Source: Pseudomonadales bacterium (GTDB taxonomy: Bacteria > Pseudomonadota > Gammaproteobacteria > Pseudomonadales > UBA3067). Taken from it: DNA of 7,903 nt. The translations under genes were made by a program, and so were the position numbers. The notes under the pieces are model-generated. The model was not told the origin of the DNA. It worked only from the letters and a program-made list of their open reading frames with translations, and did no database searches. Of this stretch, positions 1-5,581 are shown piece after piece. Where the stretch lies: positions 1-7,903 of the forward strand of contig JAESUE010000055.1 of the NCBI GenBank assembly GCA_016763235.1, written 5' to 3'. Every line of letters starts with the position of its first letter. The first letter of the stretch is position 1.

Positions 1-162
1 ATGTTAACAGTTAAGTCTGATGATGTTCAGGGGCGAACCAAAGTCTACAAAAATATCGTAGATGGGGACCACAGCATGGATCCCGGAATGCCGGAATCCT
101 TCAATGTGCTAGTTAAAGAGATACGGGCTTTAGGCATAGATATAGAGCTGGAAACTAACTAA
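1..162 (+). CDS. rpoB: RNA polymerase beta subunit, C-terminal 53 residues (5' end outside window)
   Basis: This is the end of the beta subunit, which forms one side of the RNA polymerase active-site cleft. Frame 1 is open from the first base to a TAA at 160-162. It reads MLTVKSDDVQGRTK, then YKNIVDG, then MPESFNVLVKEIRALGI, and ends in ELETN. This matches the last 53 residues of E. coli RpoB position for position, including the final LGI-x-IEL segment, which in the family packs against the beta' clamp. The ATG at position 1 is an internal methionine (E. coli has EMLTVKSDD here), not a start. rpoC follows after 73 nt in the usual rpoB-rpoC order, so co-transcription is expected. Identity is secure; nothing can be said about the missing upstream part, including the rifampicin region. 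Confidence 0.97.
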   Translation: MLTVKSDDVQGRTKVYKNIVDGDHSMDPGMPESFNVLVKEIRALGIDIELETN

Positions 163-175
163 TCGAGTTACTTTT

Positions 176-196
176 CGGCTGGATTATTTTCAGCCG
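176..196 (+). other. Small hairpin in the rpoB-rpoC spacer
   Basis: CGGCTG (176-181) pairs perfectly with CAGCCG (191-196) around a 9-nt loop, 13 nt after the rpoB stop. No T-run follows (TAGCACCTTA), so it does not look like an intrinsic terminator, and the rpoC ribosome binding site lies well downstream and is not paired by it. It could protect or process the rpoBC message, but six base pairs in a spacer can also arise by chance. Confidence 0.35.
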
Positions 197-223
197 TAGC
201 ACCTTAAATAAAAGATTTATCTT

Positions 224-228
224 GGAGG
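224..228 (+). promoter_or_regulatory. Ribosome binding site deciding the rpoC start
   Basis: GGAGG is a near-complete Shine-Dalgarno core. It lies 7 nt before the TTG at 236 but only 1 nt before the in-frame TTG at 230. Only the 236 start has workable spacing, and it gives the family N-terminus MKDLL. The site therefore sets the protein two residues shorter than the longest open frame. Confidence 0.85.
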
Positions 229-235
229 ATTGGCC

Positions 236-3200
236 TTGAAAGACTTACTTAACTTACTCAAATCTCAAGGGCAGGTAGAAGAGTTTGATAAAATCAGGGT
301 TGGACTAGCTTCGCCCCAACTGATCCGATCATGGTCCTATGGAGAAGTTAAAAAGCCGGAGACTATCAACTATCGTACGTTTAAGCCGGAGAGGGATGGC
401 TTGTTTTGTGCGAAAATTTTCGGTCCGGTAAAAGACTTTGAATGTTTGTGTGGGAAATATAAGCGATTAAAGCACCGTGGTGTTATTTGTGAGAAATGTG
501 GTGTAGAAGTTGCGCTTGCTAAGGTACGACGCGAGCGGATGGCCCATATCGAACTTGCATGCCCTGTTGCGCACATCTGGTTTCTCAAATCCCTGCCCTC
601 TCGTATTGGCTTATTGCTAGATATGACTTTGCGGGATATTGAGCGAGTGCTATATTTCGAATCATTTGTTGTGGTTGATCCAGGCATGACAACATTGGAG
701 CGAAATCAGCTACTCACGGATGAGCAGTATTATGATGCCCTAGAAGAATTTGGGGACGAGTTTGATGCGCGCATGGGTGCTGAGGCCGTTCAAGCCCTGC
801 TGATTGATCTCGATTTAGAAGCAGAAGCTGCGCATATTCGAGAGGAAATTCCAAACACGTCCTCTGAAACAAAAATTAAAAAATATGCTAAACGACTAAA
901 GCTCCTTGAGGCGTTCATTGTATCTGGTAACAAGCCAGAGTGGATGGTACTGACAGTCTTACCCGTACTGCCACCAGATTTGCGACCGCTAGTACCGCTT
1001 GATGGAGGTCGTTTTGCTACTTCTGATTTAAACGACTTGTATCGACGAGTAATTAATCGAAACAACCGGCTTAAGCGCTTACTCGACCTGAATGCTCCGG
1101 ACATTATTGTTCGTAACGAAAAGCGTATGCTTCAAGAATCTGTAGATGCGTTGCTTGATAATGGTCGGCGTGGCCGGGCGATCACCGGTACGAATAAGCG
1201 GCCATTAAAATCCCTGGCAGAGTTAATTAAGGGAAAGCAAGGGCGTTTTCGACAGAACTTGCTTGGGAAGCGAGTAGACTACTCTGGGCGTTCGGTTATT
1301 GTGGTTGGTCCCACGCTTAAGCTTCATCAGTGCGGCTTACCGAAAAAAATGGCCCTCGAGTTATTCAAGCCCTATATTTTTAGTAAGCCAGAAGGTCGTG
1401 GCTTAGCCACGACGATCAAAGCCGCGAAGAAGATGGTTGAGCGTGAAACCCCAGAAGTGTGGGATATTCTGGCCGAAGTTATTCGGGAGCACCCTATACT
1501 TTTAAACAGGGCGCCTACGTTACACCGATTGGGGATCCAAGCTTTTGAACCCCTCTTGATCGAAGGCAAGGCAATCCAACCTCATCCGCTGGTGTGCGCC
1601 GCATATAACGCTGACTTTGATGGCGATCAGATGGCCGTGCACATTCCGTTGACTATAGAAGCGCAGATTGAAGCCCGTACGCTCATGATGTCAACGAATA
1701 ATATTTTATCTCCTGCGAGCGGCGAGCCGATAATTGTTCCTTCTCAAGATGTTGTGCTTGGTTTGTACTACATGACTCGCGAGAAGATTAATGCGCCAGG
1801 CGAAGGTTTTATTTTTGCAGGTGTTGAAGAGGTTTTTCGTGCCTACGAAGGTGGAAAGGTTGCACTTCATGCGCGTGTCAAAGTGCGCATACATGATTCA
1901 GTTGAAAAACAGGATTACACTCAGGAAAAGCGGACTCAGATTGTAGACACGACGGCTGGAAGGGTGATGTTTTGGAGTATAGTGCCGCCAGGTCTAAACT
2001 TTGATCTGGTGAATCAGGCGCTAACAAAGAAAGCTATTTCTCGTTTGATAAATGCGAGCTATAGACAGCTTGGACTTAAATCAACGGTTATCTTTGCCGA
2101 TCGCCTAATGTACCTTGGTTTTGAGCAGGCTACTTTGTCCGGGGCATCCATAGGTATTAATGATTTGGTAATACCTGATGAAAAGAAAGCCATTATCAGT
2201 GCCGCAGAGTTAGAGGTAAAAGAAATTCAAGAGCAGTATGACTCTGGGCTCGTGACTGCTGGAGAGAGATATAACAAAGTTGTTGATATCTGGTCGCGAA
2301 CTAATGACCGTGTTGCAAAAGCAATGATGGATGGTCTGGGTACGGAAATAGTAAAAGATAAGCTTGGAGTCGATACTGAGCAGCAATCATTTAATTCTGT
2401 TTATATTATGGCTGACTCCGGAGCCAGGGGTTCAGCTGCACAGATACGGCAGTTGGCTGGAATGCGGGGATTGATGGCTAAGCCAGACGGATCCATCATC
2501 GAAACTCCGATTACAGCAAACTTTCGTGAAGGCTTGTCAGTATTGCAGTACTTTATTTCAACCCACGGGGCGCGAAAAGGTCTAGCAGATACAGCTTTGA
2601 AAACGGCGAACTCTGGTTATCTAACCCGTCGATTGGTCGATGTTGCTCAAGACCTTGTGATAACTACGCCTGATTGTGGCACGCAAGAAGGTTTGCTAAT
2701 GACTCCTCTTATTGAAGGAGGTGATGTAGTTGAGGCGCTGAGGGAAAGAGTATTAGGTCGTGTAGTGGCTGTTGATGTGCCGCTACCAGGAAATGAGAAA
2801 GAAATCGCGGTTGAGGCGGATACGTTCCTTGATGAGCACTGGGTTGATCGACTAGAACAAATGAACGTTGATGAAGTCATTGTCCGTTCTCCGATCACCT
2901 GCGCCACTCGCTACGGCGTTTGCTCACTTTGTTATGGTCGAGATCTTGCTCGTGGTCACTTGGTGAATGCTGGTGAAGCCATTGGCGTCATTGCCGCGCA
3001 ATCAATTGGTGAGCCTGGAACTCAGCTGACGATGCGTACATTTCACATCGGTGGTGCTGCTTCTAGAGCGTCAGCTGCAAGTAATGTACAAATTAAAAGC
3101 AAGGGTGGTGCGCGTCTCCACAATATTAAAACAGTGGAGCAAATATCCGGTAATCTAGTGGCGGTTTCTCGGTCTGGTGAGCTAGCTGTTGCCGATGAGC

Positions 3201-4468
3201 GCGGCAGAGAGCGCGAGCGCTATAAGATCCCTTACGGTGCCGTTATAAGCGTCAAGGAAGGTAACTCAGTTGACGGCGGTCAAATCGTTGCAACGTGGGA
3301 CCCTCATACGCACCCAATAGTGTCAGAAGCTTCTGGCGAAATTCAATTCGCAGACATGGATGATGGTATTACCGTAACGCATCAAACTGATGATCTGACA
3401 GGTTTGACGAATATTGTTGTGATTGATCCGACCGAGCGTAGTGCTGCTGGGAAGGATTTACGCCCATGTATTCGTTTAATTGATTCCAGTGGGGATCCGG
3501 TTTTCCAGGGTGATACCGATACGCCAGTTCAATACTTCCTACCGTCAGGGTCGTTAACTAATCTGGTGGCTGGTGCGACTATTGGAATGGGCGATGTTGT
3601 AGCTAGAATTCCCCAAGAAAGCTCGAAAACGCGGGATATTACTGGTGGCCTACCTCGTGTCGCTGATTTATTTGAAGCGCGTAAGCCGAAAGAACCCGCA
3701 ATTTTAGCTGAGATTAGTGGGGCCGTAGGTTTTGGTAAAGAAACTAAAGGCAAGCGGCGTTTAATGCTAACGGGTACTGATGGAGAGGCTTACGAAGAGC
3801 TGATTCATAAGTGGCGTAACATTGGCGTATACGAAGGAGAAAATGTTGCTAAAGGCGAGGTGATTTCTGAGGGGCCGCCGAATCCGCACGATATTTTGCG
3901 TTTATTGGGTGTAAGTGCTTTAGCAAATTATATCGTGAACGAAGTACAGGATGTATACCGCTTACAAGGCGTTAAAATTAATGATAAGCACATTGAGGTT
4001 ATCGTACGGCAGATGCTTCGCAAGGTGGAAGTGACAGATCCTGGCGACTCGCGGTTCATTAAGGGTGAGCAAGTAGAGTATTCGCGCATTCTTACAGCAA
4101 ATGAAGGGATTGAGAAAGCGGATAAGATTGGTGCAAAGTTTGACCGTTTATTACTTGGGATTACCAAGGCATCCTTGGCGACAGAGTCATTTATATCTGC
4201 AGCATCTTTTCAGGAAACCACACGGGTTCTAACCGAGGCTGCAGTTACCGGAAAGATAGATAACTTACGAGGTCTTAAAGAAAATGTGGTTGTTGGTCGC
4301 CTGATTCCAGCTGGTACAGGTTATGCTTATCACAAGAAACGTCGTGAAATGCAGGAGCTGGATGGCGCACCTGTTCTACGGGATGAAGCTGTTGAGTTAA
4401 CCCCCGAAATCGATCAATCTGTGAGTGATGCATTGAGTGAAGCGCTAAACTCATCTGACTCAGAATAA
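236..4468 (+). CDS. rpoC: DNA-directed RNA polymerase subunit beta'
   Basis: This is the largest core RNA polymerase subunit; it carries the catalytic Mg2+ site and the DNA clamp. From the TTG at 236 it is 1410 residues (E. coli 1407). The N-terminal zinc site is C70, C72, C85 and C88. The catalytic NADFDGDQ motif has D460, D462 and D464, with D460 at 1613-1615. A second zinc site is C814, C889, C896 and C899. The trigger-loop region follows (GEPGTQLTMRTFHIGG, about 920-950). The conserved C-terminal part (about 1140-1370) includes DITGGLPRVADLFEARKPKEP and GRLIPAGTGYAYH, then a variable acidic tail ending SSDSE. No frameshift or internal stop is present. The TTG start is supported by the GGAGG at 224-228 and the MKDLL N-terminus; E. 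coli uses GTG. One oddity is P449 in AIQPHPLVC, where Leu is usual. A perfect inverted repeat begins 4 nt after the stop. Confidence 0.98.
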   Translation: MKDLLNLLKSQGQVEEFDKIRVGLASPQLIRSWSYGEVKKPETINYRTFKPERDGLFCAKIFGPVKDFECLCGKYKRLKHRGVICEKCGVEVALAKVRRERMAHIELACPVAHIWFLKSLPSRIGLLLDMTLRDIERVLYFESFVVVDPGMTTLERNQLLTDEQYYDALEEFGDEFDARMGAEAVQALLIDLDLEAEAAHIREEIPNTSSETKIKKYAKRLKLLEAFIVSGNKPEWMVLTVLPVLPPDLRPLVPLDGGRFATSDLNDLYRRVINRNNRLKRLLDLNAPDIIVRNEKRMLQESVDALLDNGRRGRAITGTNKRPLKSLAELIKGKQGRFRQNLLGKRVDYSGRSVIVVGPTLKLHQCGLPKKMALELFKPYIFSKPEGRGLATTIKAAKKMVERETPEVWDILAEVIREHPILLNRAPTLHRLGIQAFEPLLIEGKAIQPHPLVCAAYNADFDGDQMAVHIPLTIEAQIEARTLMMSTNNILSPASGEPIIVPSQDVVLGLYYMTREKINAPGEGFIFAGVEEVFRAYEGGKVALHARVKVRIHDSVEKQDYTQEKRTQIVDTTAGRVMFWSIVPPGLNFDLVNQALTKKAISRLINASYRQLGLKSTVIFADRLMYLGFEQATLSGASIGINDLVIPDEKKAIISAAELEVKEIQEQYDSGLVTAGERYNKVVDIWSRTNDRVAKAMMDGLGTEIVKDKLGVDTEQQSFNSVYIMADSGARGSAAQIRQLAGMRGLMAKPDGSIIETPITANFREGLSVLQYFISTHGARKGLADTALKTANSGYLTRRLVDVAQDLVITTPDCGTQEGLLMTPLIEGGDVVEALRERVLGRVVAVDVPLPGNEKEIAVEADTFLDEHWVDRLEQMNVDEVIVRSPITCATRYGVCSLCYGRDLARGHLVNAGEAIGVIAAQSIGEPGTQLTMRTFHIGGAASRASAASNVQIKSKGGARLHNIKTVEQISGNLVAVSRSGELAVADERGRERERYKIPYGAVISVKEGNSVDGGQIVATWDPHTHPIVSEASGEIQFADMDDGITVTHQTDDLTGLTNIVVIDPTERSAAGKDLRPCIRLIDSSGDPVFQGDTDTPVQYFLPSGSLTNLVAGATIGMGDVVARIPQESSKTRDITGGLPRVADLFEARKPKEPAILAEISGAVGFGKETKGKRRLMLTGTDGEAYEELIHKWRNIGVYEGENVAKGEVISEGPPNPHDILRLLGVSALANYIVNEVQDVYRLQGVKINDKHIEVIVRQMLRKVEVTDPGDSRFIKGEQVEYSRILTANEGIEKADKIGAKFDRLLLGITKASLATESFISAASFQETTRVLTEAAVTGKIDNLRGLKENVVVGRLIPAGTGYAYHKKRREMQELDGAPVLRDEAVELTPEIDQSVSDALSEALNSSDSE

Positions 4469-4472
4469 GTTT

Positions 4473-4525
4473 TATAGAGCCTCCTAAATCAACGTCCAAC
4501 TTGACTTGCTCTAGGAGGCTCTATA
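4473..4525 (+). repeat. Perfect 14-bp inverted repeat (long hairpin) after rpoC
   Basis: TATAGAGCCTCCTA (4473-4486) is the exact reverse complement of TAGGAGGCTCTATA (4512-4525), with a 25-nt intervening loop. A U-G pair (4472/4526) and two more T-A pairs (4471/4527, 4470/4528) could lengthen the stem. It begins 4 nt past the rpoC stop, where a terminator or attenuator would sit, but the downstream side (GAATCTCGCATCC) lacks a T-run, so a normal intrinsic terminator is not supported. In read-through RNA it would form a stable stem that could be a partial attenuator, a 3'-end protector or an RNase III substrate. As DNA, the arms could also be a protein-binding site, because the 3' arm lies inside the str promoter. 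The structure is certain; its role is inference. Confidence 0.85.
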
Positions 4526-4529
4526 GAAT
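4501..4529 (+). promoter_or_regulatory. Predicted sigma-70-type promoter for rpsL-rpsG-fusA-tuf
   Basis: TTGACT (4501-4506) matches the -35 consensus at 5 of 6 positions. TAGAAT (4524-4529) matches the -10 consensus at 5 of 6. The spacer is the optimal 17 bp. Transcription would start near 4535-4536 after the discriminator CTCGCA, giving a leader of about 62 nt before rpsL. A fairly GC-rich discriminator suits the stringent control known for ribosomal-protein promoters, but that regulation is inferred. The -35 lies in the loop of the inverted repeat, and the spacer and -10 overlap its 3' arm, so RNA starting here lacks the hairpin. Confidence 0.7.
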
Positions 4530-4597
4530 CTCGCATCCTTTATCGACGGGATATTGTTTTCAGTAATATTATTTTTAAATTTTCGGAGTAAGTTTCG

Positions 4598-4972
4598 ATG
4601 TCAACCATTAACCAATTGGTTCGCAAGCCTCGCAAGCTTAAGCAAGCCAAAAGTGACGTGCCTGCACTGCAAGCTAGTCCCCAGCGAAGAGGGGTATGTA
4701 CCAGGGTATATACAACAACACCAAAGAAGCCTAATTCGGCCTTGCGTAAGGTATGTCGAGTACGTCTAACGAATGGCTTTGAAGTGTCTTCTTATATTGG
4801 CGGCGAGGGTCACAATCTACAAGAGCACTCGGTCGTGCTAATTCGTGGCGGCCGAGTAAAAGATCTGCCTGGTGTGCGTTATCACACTGTACGAGGCACT
4901 TTGGATACCTCTGGTGTCGCAGATCGAAAGCAGGGACGTTCTAAGTACGGCACTAAGCGCCCGAAGTCCTAA
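4598..4972 (+). CDS. rpsL: 30S ribosomal protein S12
   Basis: S12 sits at the decoding centre of the small subunit and affects tRNA selection accuracy; it is the classic site of streptomycin-resistance mutations. The 124 residues equal the E. coli length and are near-identical through RGVCTRVYTTTPKKPNSALR and GGEGHNLQEHSV. K43 (in TPKKPNS) and K88 (in GRVKDLPG) are both the wild-type lysines, so no streptomycin-resistance change is seen at those positions. D89 is the aspartate that RimO methylthiolates in E. coli (D88 without the initiator Met). The ATG start is supported by GGAG at 4585-4588, 9 nt upstream, and by the family N-terminus (NQLVRKPR). A longer-looking frame from 4554 is only an out-of-frame shadow. 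It is the first gene behind the promoter at 4501-4529. Confidence 0.99.
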   Translation: MSTINQLVRKPRKLKQAKSDVPALQASPQRRGVCTRVYTTTPKKPNSALRKVCRVRLTNGFEVSSYIGGEGHNLQEHSVVLIRGGRVKDLPGVRYHTVRGTLDTSGVADRKQGRSKYGTKRPKS

Positions 4973-5062
4973 TACATATATATTTATTTTTAATTAGTAA
5001 GGCTGGACGCTGCCCTTCGTTCATGGAGCGGGAGTTTCAGGCAAACCTGAAGAGAGAAGATT
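4973..5062 (+). promoter_or_regulatory. rpsL-rpsG spacer: candidate S7 autoregulatory leader
   Basis: In E. coli, S7 binds the rpsL-rpsG spacer of its own mRNA and represses translation of the downstream genes. This 90-nt spacer is similar in size and contains two local hairpins after an AT-rich start. The first is CGCT(g)CC (5008-5014) with GGAGCG (5025-5030), one bulged G and a 10-nt loop. The second is TTCAGG (5036-5041) with CCTGAA (5046-5051) around a CAAA loop, ending at the purine-rich stretch before the rpsG ATG. The rpsG Shine-Dalgarno is poor (AGAGAGAAG), which fits dependence on coupling to rpsL. The hairpins are visible; S7 binding is inferred from gene position, and I could not match the E. 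coli fold base for base. Confidence 0.5.
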
Positions 5063-5533
5063 ATGCCTAGAAGAAGAGTTGTTGCTAAGCGAGAAATACT
5101 GCCCGATCCGAAATTTGGAAATCAAGTTTTGGCAAAGTTTATGAACCAGCTGATGGTTAGCGGTAAAAAATCGGTAGCAGAAAAAATTGTTTACGGTGCG
5201 TTAGATATTATTGCTGAAAAAAAGAAAGAAAACCCCGTCGAAATTTTTGAAAAAGCATTAGAAGCTGTGCAGCCAATGGTTGAAGTAAAGTCCCGTCGTG
5301 TCGGTGGTGCAACCTACCAGGTTCCTGTTGAAGTTCGGCCTTCACGACGAACTGCGTTGGCGATGCGTTGGATAGTTGATCAATCCCGCCTGCGTGGCGA
5401 AAAGTCAATGGTTCAGCGCTTAGCTGGTGAGTTGATGGATGCAGTTGAAGGTAAGGGTGGTGCTGTTAAGAAGCGTGAAGATGTGCATCGTATGGCTGAG
5501 GCTAACAAAGCGTTCTCCCATTACCGATTTTAA
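5063..5533 (+). CDS. rpsG: 30S ribosomal protein S7
   Basis: S7 is a primary binder that nucleates assembly of the 3' major domain of 16S rRNA (the head of the small subunit) and touches E-site tRNA. The 156 residues are the common proteobacterial length; E. coli K-12 has a longer C-terminal tail absent here. Family segments are the basic N-terminus MPRRRVVAKREILPDPKFGN, then VSGKKSVAEKIVYGAL, RRVGGATYQVPVEVRP, RRTALAMRWIV, and the C-terminus HRMAEANKAFSHYRF. The ATG at 5063 gives the expected N-terminus but has only a weak purine-rich ribosome binding site, so initiation probably relies on ribosomes arriving from rpsL. It lies 90 nt after rpsL and 48 nt before fusA. In E. coli it is the repressor of its own operon. 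No anomalies in the protein. Confidence 0.99.
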   Translation: MPRRRVVAKREILPDPKFGNQVLAKFMNQLMVSGKKSVAEKIVYGALDIIAEKKKENPVEIFEKALEAVQPMVEVKSRRVGGATYQVPVEVRPSRRTALAMRWIVDQSRLRGEKSMVQRLAGELMDAVEGKGGAVKKREDVHRMAEANKAFSHYRF

Positions 5534-5581
5534 TGTTAATCTGTTTTTTTACTCCCTACGCCTTGAATTGAGGAAAGAAAA

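Noticed and set aside
1..162. ATG at position 1 as the start of a small 53-residue gene
   Set aside because: The peptide is the exact C-terminus of RpoB, so the ATG is an internal methionine codon.
4473..4535. Standard rho-independent terminator after rpoC
   Set aside because: The stem is strong, but the bases after it (GAATCTCGCATCC) contain no T-tract on the + strand, and the minus-strand side lacks one as well.
4554..4769. 71-codon + strand frame starting upstream of rpsL
   Set aside because: It runs through rpsL in another frame, and the rpsL frame is unmistakable S12; no ribosome binding site supports a start at 4554.
5544..5550. Run of seven T in the rpsG-fusA spacer, as a possible terminator
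   Set aside because: No convincing GC-rich stem precedes it (only AT-rich sequence after the rpsG stop), and fusA follows at once with a good ribosome binding site. It is most likely just AT-rich spacer.
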